Shown here: positions 1 to 9,205 of the stretch, in pieces
How the letters are laid out: the number at the start of each line of letters is the position of its first letter
How positions within the stretch are numbered: the stretch's first letter is position 1
Origin: Serratia nevei
GTDB taxonomy: Bacteria; Pseudomonadota; Gammaproteobacteria; Enterobacterales; Enterobacteriaceae
Assembly: GCF_024160145.1 (NCBI RefSeq)
Contig: NZ_JAMYWQ010000001.1
Span: forward strand, 62,001 to 126,000
Direction: 5' to 3'
Length of the DNA stretch: 64,000 nucleotides
Position numbers and translations under genes: made by a program
The notes under the pieces: generated by a model
Database searches by the model: none
What the model was told of the DNA's origin: nothing
Seen by the model: the letters and a program-made list of their open reading frames with translations, nothing else

Positions 1-7
1 GCTGTTG

Positions 8-1120
8 TTATTTGAGGTTTTGGCCGCTGAGCTCGTCGAACAAATGCGCGCGCGTCAGATCGAAGGCCAGATGAACGCTTTCGCCGAGGCGCGGCTCCCA
101 GTCCGGCAGCGACGCCATGCGCAGCACGAAACGCAGGTCGGCCAGTTCGCAGTGCAGCAGCTCCTCGTTGCCCATGCGCTCGATGGTGACGATCTGCGCC
201 GGGAAGCAATTGGCGCTGCCGGGCGCGCACAGCCGCAGGGATTCCGGCCGGATACCGAGGCACACCCGCACATGCGGGTAGTCCACCAACTGCCGTTGCA
301 GCACCGGCGGCAGCGTGAGCTGGTGTTCCGGGCCGATGCGCAGCCGCACCGTTTGGCCGTCGCGCACGAGCGCCAGATCGTGCAGATTCATCGACGGGCT
401 GCCGATAAACTCGGCGACGAAACGGTTGGCGGGGTGGTGGTACAGGTTGATGGGCTTATCCACCTGCATGATGGCGCCGCGGTTCATCACGCAAATACGA
501 TCGCCCATGGTCATCGCCTCGACCTGATCGTGGGTGACGTACACCATGGTGGCGGCGGCGCCTTCCTGCTTCAGCTGGTTGTGCAGTTCGATCAACTGCA
601 CGCGCATCGACACCCGCAGCTTGGCGTCGAGGTTGGACAGCGGCTCATCGAACAGGAACACCTTGGGCTTGCGCACGATGGCGCGGCCGACCGCCACCCG
701 CTGGCACTGGCCGCCGGAGAGCTGCCCCGGCTTGCGCTGCAGCAGGTTGGTGATCTCCAGCTTTTCCGCCGCGTCGCGCACCCGGCGGTCGATCTCGGTC
801 TTGCTCTCTTTGCCGATCAGGCCGAACGCCATGTTCTTGTACACCGTCATGTGCGGGTACAGCGCATAGTTCTGGAACACCATGGCGACGCCGCGATCCT
901 TCGGCATGCTGTCGTTGACGCAGCGATCGTGGATCAAGATCTGCCCCTCGCTGACGCTCTCCAGCCCGGCGATCATCCGCAGCAGGGTGGATTTGGCGCA
1001 GCCGGACGGGCCGACGAACACCATAAATTCCCCGTCCTCAATCTCCAGATTGACGCCGTGCAGCGCGTGGAAACCGTTGGGGTAGACTTTTTTAACGCTG
1101 TTTAACTGAATTCCGGCCAT
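8..1120 (-). CDS. Sugar ABC importer ATPase (MalK/UgpC type)
   Basis: ATP-binding subunit of a carbohydrate importer, 370 aa, acting at the inner face of the membrane with the two permeases upstream. The nucleotide-binding domain fills about residues 1-235 and a TOBE-like regulatory domain follows. Walker A at 37-44 reads GPSGCAKS, so the glycine just before the catalytic lysine is alanine. The signature at 134-140 reads LSGGQCQ, with Cys where most relatives have Arg. Walker B (FLFDEP) and the switch His (VTHDQ) are intact. It is the last gene of a four-gene unit that starts with the binding protein at 4244. The substrate is probably a sugar or oligosaccharide but cannot be named from sequence. 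I recall similar Walker A variants in some MalK relatives, so the gene need not be dead. Confidence 0.93.
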   Translation of the reverse strand: MAGIQLNSVKKVYPNGFHALHGVNLEIEDGEFMVFVGPSGCAKSTLLRMIAGLESVSEGQILIHDRCVNDSMPKDRGVAMVFQNYALYPHMTVYKNMAFGLIGKESKTEIDRRVRDAAEKLEITNLLQRKPGQLSGGQCQRVAVGRAIVRKPKVFLFDEPLSNLDAKLRVSMRVQLIELHNQLKQEGAAATMVYVTHDQVEAMTMGDRICVMNRGAIMQVDKPINLYHHPANRFVAEFIGSPSMNLHDLALVRDGQTVRLRIGPEHQLTLPPVLQRQLVDYPHVRVCLGIRPESLRLCAPGSANCFPAQIVTIERMGNEELLHCELADLRFVLRMASLPDWEPRLGESVHLAFDLTRAHLFDELSGQNLK

Positions 1121-1141
1121 GTCGTTTACCTTGTCTGCGCG

Positions 1142-1960
1142 TTAGCCTTTCACCCCGGCGCTGGCGATGCCCTGGATGAAATAGCGTTGGAAAATAATGA
1201 ACAGCATCAGCATCGGGATCACCGCCATCAGCGCCCCGGCCATCAGTAGCGGGTATTCCACCCCGGCGCGGCTGGAGAGCGAGGCGAGGCCCACCGGCAG
1301 CGTCAGCTTCTCGGTGGTGGTATTGACGATCAGCGGCCACATCAGGTTGTTCCAGCTCCACAGGCCGTTGATGATGACGCAGGCGATAATGCCCGGCCGG
1401 ATCAGCGGCAGCATGATGCGCCAGAAGATGGCGAAGTAGCTGTAGCCGTCGATCAAGGCCGCTTCTTCCATCTCCTTCGGCACCGCCAGAAAGAACTGGC
1501 GCAGCAGGAAGGTGGCGTAGACGCTGAAAATGCCCGGCAGCACCAACCCGGTGATGCTGTTGACCAGCCCCAGCTTCTGTACCACCAGGAATTGCGGGAT
1601 CAGAAACGCCTGGCCGGGCACCATCAGGATCGACACGCACACCAGAAACACCGCGTCTCGGCCGCGAAAATGCAGGCGCGAGAAGCCATAGGCGGCCAGG
1701 GTGGCGATCGCCATCTGCAGGGTGACGGTGAAGAAGGTCGCCAGCAGCGAGTTGAGATAAAAACCGGCGAACGGGATTTCGTGTATCACCCGGCCGTAGG
1801 CCTGCAGACTGGGGTGCGCCGGCAGCAGCGTCAGCGGGATCTGGATGCTCTCGGCCTGGGTTTTCAACGAGGTCACCAGCATCCAGATAAAGGGCACCAC
1901 CGAGGCCAGCGCCGCCAGCCCCATAAACAGGTACACCAGCGTTTTCTTGCTTGTGTTCAT
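1142..1960 (-). CDS. Sugar ABC importer permease (MalG type)
   Basis: Inner-membrane permease of 272 aa with about six hydrophobic segments. The cytoplasmic EAA loop is present around residues 165-185 (EEAALIDG, then LPLIRPG), which docks on the ATPase. It lies 21 bp upstream of the ATPase gene and 10 bp downstream of the second permease gene, so the three are co-transcribed. The family is the binding-protein-dependent carbohydrate transporters CUT1, where MalG-like and MalF-like permeases form the channel heterodimer. The transported sugar is unknown. Confidence 0.93.
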   Translation of the reverse strand: MNTSKKTLVYLFMGLAALASVVPFIWMLVTSLKTQAESIQIPLTLLPAHPSLQAYGRVIHEIPFAGFYLNSLLATFFTVTLQMAIATLAAYGFSRLHFRGRDAVFLVCVSILMVPGQAFLIPQFLVVQKLGLVNSITGLVLPGIFSVYATFLLRQFFLAVPKEMEEAALIDGYSYFAIFWRIMLPLIRPGIIACVIINGLWSWNNLMWPLIVNTTTEKLTLPVGLASLSSRAGVEYPLLMAGALMAVIPMLMLFIIFQRYFIQGIASAGVKG

Positions 1961-1970
1961 GTGCAGCTCC

Positions 1971-2912
1971 TCAGCTGACTTTCAGGCGCTTGCCGATCGC
2001 CATTTGAATCAGGGTGATCACCAGCGTAACGGCGAACAGCACCACGGTGATGGCGGAGGCGTAGCCTTTTTCCTGCAGGTAAAAGGCGTACTTGTAGAAC
2101 AGGTTGGTGACGGTCATCACGTCGTTTTCCACCAGCGCACGGTCGAACATCAGGAACACCACGTCGAAGATTTGCAGGATCTCGATAAAGCTCATCACCG
2201 ACACGAAGAACAGCGTCGGCACCATCATCGGCAGCGTGATGCAGAAGAAGCGCCGCAGGGTGCCGATGCCGTCGATATCCGCCGCCTCGTACAGCTGGCG
2301 CGGAATGCTCTGCAGCCCGGCCAGCAAAATGATGATCTTCAGCGCCAGCGACGACCAGATGATGATGATGGACACGCTGATGCGCACCACGTCCGGATCG
2401 GACAGCCAGGCGATCGGCGCAATGTGCAGCAGGCCCAGCGCCTGGTTGATCAGCCCGAAGTCCTTGTTGAACAGCCATTGCCACACCATGGCCACCGCCG
2501 CGGGCATGGTGACCGCCGGCAGGAACAGCAGGGTGCGCAGCAGGCCTTTGCCGCGGATGTTCTGGTTGAGGCCGATCGCCAACAGCAGCGACAGGCTCAG
2601 GCTGATCGGCACGCACACCACCACGTAGAACAGGGTGTTGGCGGCGGCGGTGTAGAAGTCGTCGTCTTCGAACAGGTTGAGATAGTTATCGACGCTGATG
2701 CTGCTCCAGCGCATGAACTGGTTCAGATCGGTAAAGCTGTAAAAAATGTTCTGCAAAAAGGGGATTAGGTAAAACACCGTGACCCCCAACAGCAGCGGCA
2801 GGATCATCACCCAGCCCCAGAATCGTTCGGCGCGTTCGAGCCGATTGAGCGCGGGGCGGGCGGTGCGCCGGGATGATTTCAGGGTGACCGTAGCCGTTTC
2901 TGCCAGCGACAT
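1971..2912 (-). CDS. Sugar ABC importer permease (MalF type)
   Basis: Second inner-membrane permease, 313 aa from the start chosen here. The EAA loop reads YEAADIDG followed by LPMMVPT. I chose the ATG at 2912 because a GAGGA ribosome site lies 8 nt upstream; a GTG at 2927 in the same frame lacks a good site. A basic N-terminal stretch of about 30 residues precedes the first membrane span. It pairs with the MalG-type permease as a CUT1 channel. A GC-rich hairpin lies between this gene and the binding-protein gene. Confidence 0.92.
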   Translation of the reverse strand: MSLAETATVTLKSSRRTARPALNRLERAERFWGWVMILPLLLGVTVFYLIPFLQNIFYSFTDLNQFMRWSSISVDNYLNLFEDDDFYTAAANTLFYVVVCVPISLSLSLLLAIGLNQNIRGKGLLRTLLFLPAVTMPAAVAMVWQWLFNKDFGLINQALGLLHIAPIAWLSDPDVVRISVSIIIIWSSLALKIIILLAGLQSIPRQLYEAADIDGIGTLRRFFCITLPMMVPTLFFVSVMSFIEILQIFDVVFLMFDRALVENDVMTVTNLFYKYAFYLQEKGYASAITVVLFAVTLVITLIQMAIGKRLKVS

Positions 2913-2952
2913 GTTGCCATTCCTCACCTATCACTTTCAGCGTGGGTCCAGC

Positions 2953-2980
2953 GCGGCGCACACTCGGGGTAGCGCGCCGC
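2953..2980 (-). terminator. Intercistronic hairpin after binding-protein gene
   Basis: A 7-bp perfect stem (GCGGCGC/GCGCCGC, arms 2953-2959 and 2974-2980) with a 14-nt loop lies in the 78-bp gap between the binding-protein gene and the first permease gene. There is no U-tract. In such operons hairpins at this place commonly stabilise the upstream mRNA or attenuate transcription, so the binding protein is made in excess. That role is inferred here. Confidence 0.45.
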
Positions 2981-2990
2981 AGCGGGGCGA

Positions 2991-4244
2991 TTACTGCTCC
3001 ATGACGCGTTCGATCTTCTTGACCGACTTGTCCATTTCCTGCCTGGCGTCCGCGCCCATAAAGATTTTCTTCAGGCTGGCGATCCACATATTCTGCCATT
3101 TCGGCGTATTGGTGCCGGCGGTGGGGTAAGCCTGGGTCACTTCAAGGGTCTGGATGTAAGGCGAGACGTCGACTTTCTGGATCTGCTGCGCCCAGACCTT
3201 GGCCGCCGTCTTGTTGGCCGGGATCACCACCTTGGCCAGCTCCGCCTGCGAGGCTTCGCTGCTCATGAAGGCGATATATTTCCAGGCGGCCTGCTTGTGG
3301 GCGCTTTTGGCCGACATGGCGAAGGCCAGGCTGTGCGCCACGCCGGACTGCCGTTCGATTTTCGGCATCATCACCACGCCGATGTGATCGTTGATCAGCG
3401 GGTTGTTGGCGAACGGTGCCGCCAGCCAGGAGCCGGCATAGACCATCGCGGCGCGGTTCGACTGGAAGATGTTCTCGGTTTTGACTTCGCTCATTTGCTG
3501 GGCGCTCGGCATCAGGCCGTCTTTCATCATGCCCTGCAGCTGCTGGTAGACCCAGATGGATTTGTCGTTGGCGATGTCGGTGGGCTGGCCGTCTTTCGGC
3601 ACGATGTGATTGCCGTTTTGGAACAGCAGGTTCATATAGCTGTCCTGACCGTCGATGCTGAGATCCATCACCAGCGGGAAGGCGGCGCCTTTCAGCCCGC
3701 TTTTCAGGGCGGTGGCTTTGTTTTTCAGATCGTCCCAGCCCCAGTCGCTGGTGGGGTAGCTGACGCCGGCCTGATCGAACAGTTTTTTGTTGTACCACAC
3801 GGCGATGGCGTCGACGTCGCGCGGAATGGCCATCTGCTGGCCGTCGTACTGGTAGGCCTTCACCGAACTGGTGACCACGTCGTCCAGCTTAAGGCCGCTG
3901 TCCTTAATATAGGGCGCCAGCGGCTCCATAATGCCGTTTTTGGCGTACTGCACAAAATAAGGCATATTGATCCAGAATATATCCGGCGCCACGCCGCCGG
4001 CGGCAGCAGAATCCAATTTAACGAAATATTGCGCAGAGGGTGTTAATTCTATTTCTATTTTTATATCTGGATTGGCCTGTTCAAAACGTTTGGCGATCTC
4101 CTGTTCGGCAGGTAATTGGTTTCTGTCCCAAACGGCATAGCGTAATGTTATTTCATCTGCGGCATGGAGCAGGGTGGGTAATAATAATGCGCTGGCAAGA
4201 ATAGAGTGCGCCAGCAGGCGTCCGGTATTTTTTATCGGTGACAT
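2991..4244 (-). CDS. Sugar-binding periplasmic protein of ABC importer
   Basis: Extracellular solute-binding protein family 1, 417 aa. An N-terminal signal peptide of about 29 residues ends at LLHA before ADE. The mature part has the usual two-lobe binding-protein features: an N-terminal LRYAVWD strand, a GVAPDIFWIN segment, and an AMVYAGSWL segment in the C-terminal half. It delivers a sugar to the permease pair downstream and is the first gene of the unit. The gene is divergent from the DUF4091 gene at 4710, which suggests both belong to the use of the same glycan. Confidence 0.93.
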   Translation of the reverse strand: MSPIKNTGRLLAHSILASALLLPTLLHAADEITLRYAVWDRNQLPAEQEIAKRFEQANPDIKIEIELTPSAQYFVKLDSAAAGGVAPDIFWINMPYFVQYAKNGIMEPLAPYIKDSGLKLDDVVTSSVKAYQYDGQQMAIPRDVDAIAVWYNKKLFDQAGVSYPTSDWGWDDLKNKATALKSGLKGAAFPLVMDLSIDGQDSYMNLLFQNGNHIVPKDGQPTDIANDKSIWVYQQLQGMMKDGLMPSAQQMSEVKTENIFQSNRAAMVYAGSWLAAPFANNPLINDHIGVVMMPKIERQSGVAHSLAFAMSAKSAHKQAAWKYIAFMSSEASQAELAKVVIPANKTAAKVWAQQIQKVDVSPYIQTLEVTQAYPTAGTNTPKWQNMWIASLKKIFMGADARQEMDKSVKKIERVMEQ

Positions 4245-4709
4245 TGCTTTCCCCTCGGTGAGCGACGAATAACGTTTTTCGCAACGTAAATTCTTTCTAT
4301 CCCTTAACTTTCAATGTGTCAATACACCCCCGAACGCCCAAAAATGGGGCGTAAATGTTTCATTGTTGTTAAAATCGAAAGGCTTTTACGGCCAAGTGAA
4401 AGGTGTTTTTATTCACATTTTGTTAACCTTGTGGTGGGTTTTCTCCCTGTTGCCGCAGCATTTAGCGGCCCTCGCAGGCATAGGAATAACTGATAACCCT
4501 CGCACCATAATGGGGATTAAAAACATTTTTATTGTGCAAGCCTCAGCTTCTTTCATTTTTGTGATGCAAATAAACAAAAAAATCGGGTTGCGGCAGTCAA
4601 AGAAGGGCGTGGGAACGATTTTTATTGCCGGCTATTGTCTGTGGCGATAAAAGGCGCTAGCCTGAATTTCACCGTGTTTATTCATTGAAAATAAAGAGGG
4701 CAGAACATC
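4245..4709. other. AT-rich divergent intergenic region
   Basis: 465 bp between the sugar-importer operon (minus) and the DUF4091 gene (plus). It must hold the promoters of both. I see half-sites resembling CRP boxes (TTCACATTTT near 4411-4420 and TTTGTGATGC near 4558-4567) but no convincing full palindrome. An open frame at 4363-4650 has no ribosome site, unusual composition and no recognisable domain, so I do not call it a gene. Confidence 0.5.
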
Positions 4710-6371
4710 ATGCGCCTGTCTCTGGTATTTACCCATTGCCTGGAGAAGGTATTTCATCGCCACAGCCTGCCACCTATTTCCGTGGAGGAACGGCTGAGCG
4801 GGTTAAATAACGAGGTGCTTTCCTGGCAGGCGGTGTACTGTTTGCAAACGCCGGGCAACGAAACCCGCCATGAGCTGTGTTATCAACTCGATGGGCCGCT
4901 GGCGGATTATATCAGCGTGCGCCAGGTGCAATCGGTACCGAGCGGTTTTCCCTGTTATCGTGAGACCGACGAGAATTACCTGACGACCGAGCCGGGGTTA
5001 TTTCCCGATCCGCTGATGCCGCTGCCGCAACGGCGTTTTTTCGCTGCCTGCCGCTATTATGGCAGCCTGTGGCTGACCCTAACGCCGCCGGCCGACGCGC
5101 AACTGGCCGGCGACTTTCCATTGACCCTGCGGCTGTTGGATGCCCAGAGCGGCGAGGCGCTGGCCGAGGCCACGCTGACGCTGCATCTGGTGCCGGCGGC
5201 GTTGCCGCCGCAAACGCTGTTGCATACCGAGTGGCTGCACACCGACTGCCTGGCGGATCACTACCGTCTGGCGGTGTTCAGCCCGGATTACTGGCGCGCG
5301 GTGCGCCACTTTGTGCGCTGTGCGGTGCAGGCTGGGGTCAATATGCTGCTGACGCCGCTGTTTACCCCGCCGCTGGATACCGCCGTCGGCGGCGAGCGCA
5401 CCACGGTGCAGCTGGTGAGGGTGACGCGTTCGGTGCAGGGGTATGGCTTCGACTTCAGCCGCCTGGCGCAATGGGTGGCGCTGGCGCAGGAAGAGGGCAT
5501 CGGGCACTTCGAAATCGCGCCGCTGTTTACCCAATGGGGCGCGGCGCATGCGCCGAAGATCGTGGTGGAGGAGCAGGGCGAGCCACAACGACTGTTCGGC
5601 TGGCACACCGATGCGCAGGGCGAACCGTATCAGCGTTTCCTGCAGGCGCTGCTGCCCGAATTGACCGCCTGGTTCCGCGAGCGGGGGCTGGAACGGCAGG
5701 TATGGTTCCATGTTTCCGATGAGCCGACGCTGGACAACCTGGCGGCCTACCGCCGCGCCAGTGCCGCACTGCGGCCGCTGCTGGACGGTTTCCGCACCTT
5801 CGATGCGCTGTCGGATTTCGCTTTCTATCAGCAAGGCCTGGTGGAAACTCCGGTCGCGGCGACCGATCATATCGAGCCCTTTATCGAACACCGGGTGCCT
5901 GGCCTGTGGGCTTATTACTGCTGCGTGCAGAAAACCGAGGTCGCCAACCGCTTCTTCGCCCAACCTTCGGCACGCAACCGCATCTTGGGCGTGCAGCTGT
6001 ATCTGTACCGCATCGCCGGCTTCCTGCATTGGGGATTCAACTTCTATAACAGTGCCCATTCGCGCGAACGCATCAATCCGTACGCGGTGACCGACAGCGG
6101 CCATGCGTTTCCCTCCGGCGATCCGTTCGTGGTTTATCCGGGCGAGGATCTGCAACCGGTGGAGTCGCTGCGCCTGCGGGTGCTGCACCAGGGGCTGCAG
6201 GATATGCGCGCGCTGCAGCTGCTGGAGAGTCTGACCGACCGGGCGACGGTGGAGGCGCTGATCGAACGCGAGCTGGGCATGCGCATCACCTTCAAACGCT
6301 ACCCGCATCAGGCGGAACCGCTGCTGCGCCTGCGCGAAGCGGTGAACCGCCGCATCGAAGCGCTGATATAA
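4710..6371 (+). CDS. DUF4091 domain protein, putative glycan-acting
   Basis: 553-aa protein with no clear signal peptide, ATG preceded by an AGAGGG ribosome site. The C-terminal half, roughly residues 150-540, looks like the DUF4091 family, which has a glycoside-hydrolase-like barrel: GFDFSRLAQW, then QVWFHVSDEP, then GFLHWGFNFYNS. The Glu-Pro of HVSDEP sits where catalytic acids occur in such barrels. The function of the family is not established. Being divergent from a CUT1 sugar importer suggests an intracellular role on an imported saccharide. Confidence 0.75.
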   Translation: MRLSLVFTHCLEKVFHRHSLPPISVEERLSGLNNEVLSWQAVYCLQTPGNETRHELCYQLDGPLADYISVRQVQSVPSGFPCYRETDENYLTTEPGLFPDPLMPLPQRRFFAACRYYGSLWLTLTPPADAQLAGDFPLTLRLLDAQSGEALAEATLTLHLVPAALPPQTLLHTEWLHTDCLADHYRLAVFSPDYWRAVRHFVRCAVQAGVNMLLTPLFTPPLDTAVGGERTTVQLVRVTRSVQGYGFDFSRLAQWVALAQEEGIGHFEIAPLFTQWGAAHAPKIVVEEQGEPQRLFGWHTDAQGEPYQRFLQALLPELTAWFRERGLERQVWFHVSDEPTLDNLAAYRRASAALRPLLDGFRTFDALSDFAFYQQGLVETPVAATDHIEPFIEHRVPGLWAYYCCVQKTEVANRFFAQPSARNRILGVQLYLYRIAGFLHWGFNFYNSAHSRERINPYAVTDSGHAFPSGDPFVVYPGEDLQPVESLRLRVLHQGLQDMRALQLLESLTDRATVEALIERELGMRITFKRYPHQAEPLLRLREAVNRRIEALI

Positions 6372-6523
6372 GACCGATGGGGGAAAAACACGTCTTTCTC
6401 CCCCAAACCGCCAGCATTTGCTATACCTGATAATCAATGGATTCATTTTTTTGTCATGTAAATGACACGTCAGGGTCACGGCTCTGGCTTAAGTTTGCAG
6501 CGACTACGTCAGGAGATAACACG

Positions 6524-8245
6524 ATGTTCAGCCTGGATTCTCTGTTGCAAGATGCATTTCCACACCGCAATACCCCTGCCTGGCAGCGCAGCCTGCTAAG
6601 AACCCTTCTCTTCGAAAAAGAATTCAAACAGTTCGCCGCCGACTACCCCCACCTGAAAGGGCTCGATCTGATCGAGCAGGTGGTGGACTACTTCAACCTC
6701 AGCTGCGAGCTGGTGGACGGCGATCTGGAAAATATTCCGAGCCAGGGGCCGGTGGTGCTCGTGGCCAATCACCCGATCGGTTCGCTCGACGGCCTGGTGC
6801 TGCTGCGCGCCGTCGCCGCAGTGCGCCCGGATGTGAAAGTGGTCGCCAGCCAGTTGCTGACCTACATCGAACCGCTGCGCAACCTGTTCGTGCCGGTGGA
6901 TAACGTCGCATATAAAACCAGCCGCAAGCAGATTGAAGGCATGCAGCAGCAGCTGGACAATCAGGGCGCGCTGATCCTGTTCCCGGCCGGCGAGGTGTCG
7001 CGCATGAGCCCGAAAGGCATCCGCGACGGCCACTGGCATACCGGCTTTCTGCGCCTGGCCGCCAAGGCGCGCGCGCCGATCGTGCCGATCCACATCAGCG
7101 CGCGCAACAGCAACCTGTTCTACTTTACCTCACTGGTTTACCGGCCGCTGTCGACGCTGCTGCTGGTGCGCGAAATGTTCCAGCAGCGGGGCGGGCGCAT
7201 CAAAATCCGCATCGGCGGCCGCGTGCCGTTCGCCAACTGGCACGACGGCCACACCAGCGCCAAAGATTTGGCGGAGCGTTTTCGCCGCCACGTGTATCGC
7301 CTGGGGCAGGGCAAGCCGGGGCTGTTCGCCAGCGAATCGCCGATCGCGCTGCCGGAAGATCGCCTGGAGCTGAAAAAGGCGCTGGCGAACTGCGAACGGC
7401 TGGGGGTGACGCCGGACGGTAAAACCATCTACCTCTATCGCCGCCATGACGAAGCGCGTACGCCGATCCTGCGGGAGCTGGGGCGGCTCAGAGAGATAGC
7501 GTTCCGCGCGGTGGGGGAAGGTTCCGGCCGCCGCCGCGATCTGGACAGCTACGACGACGATTACTACCACCTGGTGCTGTGGGATGAGGAGGAGCTGGAG
7601 ATCGTCGGCGCCTATCGCTTTATTCCCACCGCCGAACAAATCGAACGCAAAGGGCTGGAAAGCATCTACAGCAACAGCCTGTTCCATTACGACCGCGATA
7701 TGGAACCGATCCTGGCGCAGGGCATCGAGCTGGGGCGCAGCTTCATTCAGCCGGCCTATTGGGGCAAACGCGGGCTGGACTATTTGTGGCTGGGCATCGG
7801 CGCCTATCTGTCGAAATACCCGCAGTACCGCTACCTGTTCGGCCCGGTGTCGATCTCCGGCGGTATGCCGCTGGCGGCGCGCGATCTGCTGATCGCCTTC
7901 TATCGGCTCTATTTCTCGCCGGATCACGCCTTCGCGCAGTCGCGCCGGCCTTATCCGGCGTCGCTGCCGCAGGTGCTGGCGCAGTTTGCCGGGGACAACT
8001 ACCAGGAAGATCTGGTACGGCTGAAGAGCCTGCTCAGCAACATCGGCTGCTCGATCCCGACGCTGTACAAACAGTACACCGAACTGTGCGAACCGGGCGG
8101 GGTGCAGTTTATCGACTTCGGCACCGATCCGGCATTCAACAACTGCATCGACGGACTGGTGCTGGTGGATACCACGCGGCTCAAGCCGTCACGCTATCAG
8201 CGTTACATCGCGGTGCATCAGCCGCAGCCAGCCGAGACGGCATGA
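6524..8245 (+). CDS. olsF: OlsF-like bifunctional ornithine lipid acyltransferase
   Basis: 573 aa from the ATG at 6524, which has an AGGAG site 8 nt upstream; a start 29 codons earlier lacks one. The N-terminal half is a PlsC-type glycerolipid acyltransferase with the HxxxxD motif (NHPIGSLD, about residues 83-90) and a FPAGEVSR substrate motif. The C-terminal half is a GNAT-like ornithine N-acyltransferase domain of OlsB type. This order matches OlsF, known from Serratia proteamaculans, which makes ornithine lipid by N-acylating ornithine and O-acylating the lyso-product. Such lipids replace phospholipids under phosphate limitation. I see no obvious Pho box in the 150 bp upstream. Confidence 0.8.
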   Translation: MFSLDSLLQDAFPHRNTPAWQRSLLRTLLFEKEFKQFAADYPHLKGLDLIEQVVDYFNLSCELVDGDLENIPSQGPVVLVANHPIGSLDGLVLLRAVAAVRPDVKVVASQLLTYIEPLRNLFVPVDNVAYKTSRKQIEGMQQQLDNQGALILFPAGEVSRMSPKGIRDGHWHTGFLRLAAKARAPIVPIHISARNSNLFYFTSLVYRPLSTLLLVREMFQQRGGRIKIRIGGRVPFANWHDGHTSAKDLAERFRRHVYRLGQGKPGLFASESPIALPEDRLELKKALANCERLGVTPDGKTIYLYRRHDEARTPILRELGRLREIAFRAVGEGSGRRRDLDSYDDDYYHLVLWDEEELEIVGAYRFIPTAEQIERKGLESIYSNSLFHYDRDMEPILAQGIELGRSFIQPAYWGKRGLDYLWLGIGAYLSKYPQYRYLFGPVSISGGMPLAARDLLIAFYRLYFSPDHAFAQSRRPYPASLPQVLAQFAGDNYQEDLVRLKSLLSNIGCSIPTLYKQYTELCEPGGVQFIDFGTDPAFNNCIDGLVLVDTTRLKPSRYQRYIAVHQPQPAETA

Positions 8246-8346
8246 CTGGTGTCTGGCTCATGCCTTTTTGATCTAAGCACGACCTTGGGGCCGGCGACGG
8301 GATAGCGCTACGATAATCGTTTTGCTTTCCACCGCCGGAGCCTTGC

Positions 8347-9129
8347 ATGCCTCACTCGTTTACCCCGCCGCTGTTGTCTGCCGATGAACCGCCCGCCGTC
8401 GCCGTCGAAATCCCGCACGGCAAAGCGCCGTTTTTGCTGCTGTGCGATCACGCCGGTAAGGCGATACCGCGGTCCCTCGGCGATCTCGGCCTGCCGCCGG
8501 GGGAGATCGAACGTCACATCGGCTGGGATATCGGCGCGTTGAGCGTGTCGCGCCATCTGAGCCGCCAGCTGGACGCCACGCTGATCCATCAGCACTATTC
8601 TCGGCTGGTGATCGACTGCAATCGCACTCCCGGCATCGCCAGCTCGATCCCGCCGTTGTCGGAGCTGACGCCGATCCCCGGCAATATCGTTCTCGACGCC
8701 GACCGCGCCCAGGCGCGCGAGCGTGAAGTATTTCGGCCGTATCACCAGACTATCGACGAGCATCTGGGGCAACGCCGTCGGCGTGAATTGCCGACGGCGG
8801 TGATCGCCATGCACAGCTTTACGCCGGTGTTCAAAGGGGAATCGCGTCCCTGGCAGGTGGGGTTGTTGTTTAACCGCTACCCGGAATTCGCCCATCTGCT
8901 GGCCGAGCTGCTGCGTGAAGAGGGCGATTTGCAGGTGGGGATTAACGAACCCTATGCGATGACGGACGCCACCGACTACACGTTGCCGGTTCATGCGGAG
9001 CGCCGCGGTTTGCCTTACGTCGGCATTGAAATTCGCCAGGATCTGATCGCCGACGAAGGAGGGCAGCAGGCATGGGCGAAACGTTTCGCGCGCCTGCTGC
9101 CGCAGGCCTGGCAACGCTGGCAAATTTGA
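8347..9129 (+). CDS. N-formylglutamate amidohydrolase family protein
   Basis: 260-aa protein of the N-formylglutamate amidohydrolase (HutG-like) family. It carries CDHAGKAIP (residues about 33-41), the HIGWDIGA motif and a later MHSFTP motif, typical of this zinc-dependent fold. The family hydrolyses N-formyl-L-glutamate at the end of one histidine route, but many stand-alone members have unknown substrates. No hut genes are nearby, so the precise substrate is uncertain. Confidence 0.8.
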   Translation: MPHSFTPPLLSADEPPAVAVEIPHGKAPFLLLCDHAGKAIPRSLGDLGLPPGEIERHIGWDIGALSVSRHLSRQLDATLIHQHYSRLVIDCNRTPGIASSIPPLSELTPIPGNIVLDADRAQAREREVFRPYHQTIDEHLGQRRRRELPTAVIAMHSFTPVFKGESRPWQVGLLFNRYPEFAHLLAELLREEGDLQVGINEPYAMTDATDYTLPVHAERRGLPYVGIEIRQDLIADEGGQQAWAKRFARLLPQAWQRWQI

Positions 9130-9205
9130 CTTTAGGAATATTCCCAGAGATGATAACCGTAAGGAATTCGTAAGACGTTATTAGAAAAAAAGTCAGGAGA
9201 GACGT

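Noticed and set aside
4400-4580. CRP-binding sites for the sugar locus
   Set aside because: Only half-sites match; the spacing to a second half-site is wrong or the match is poor.
4363-4650. 95-codon ORF between the sugar importer and DUF4091 gene
   Set aside because: No ribosome site, no domain, and it lies in AT-rich regulatory DNA.
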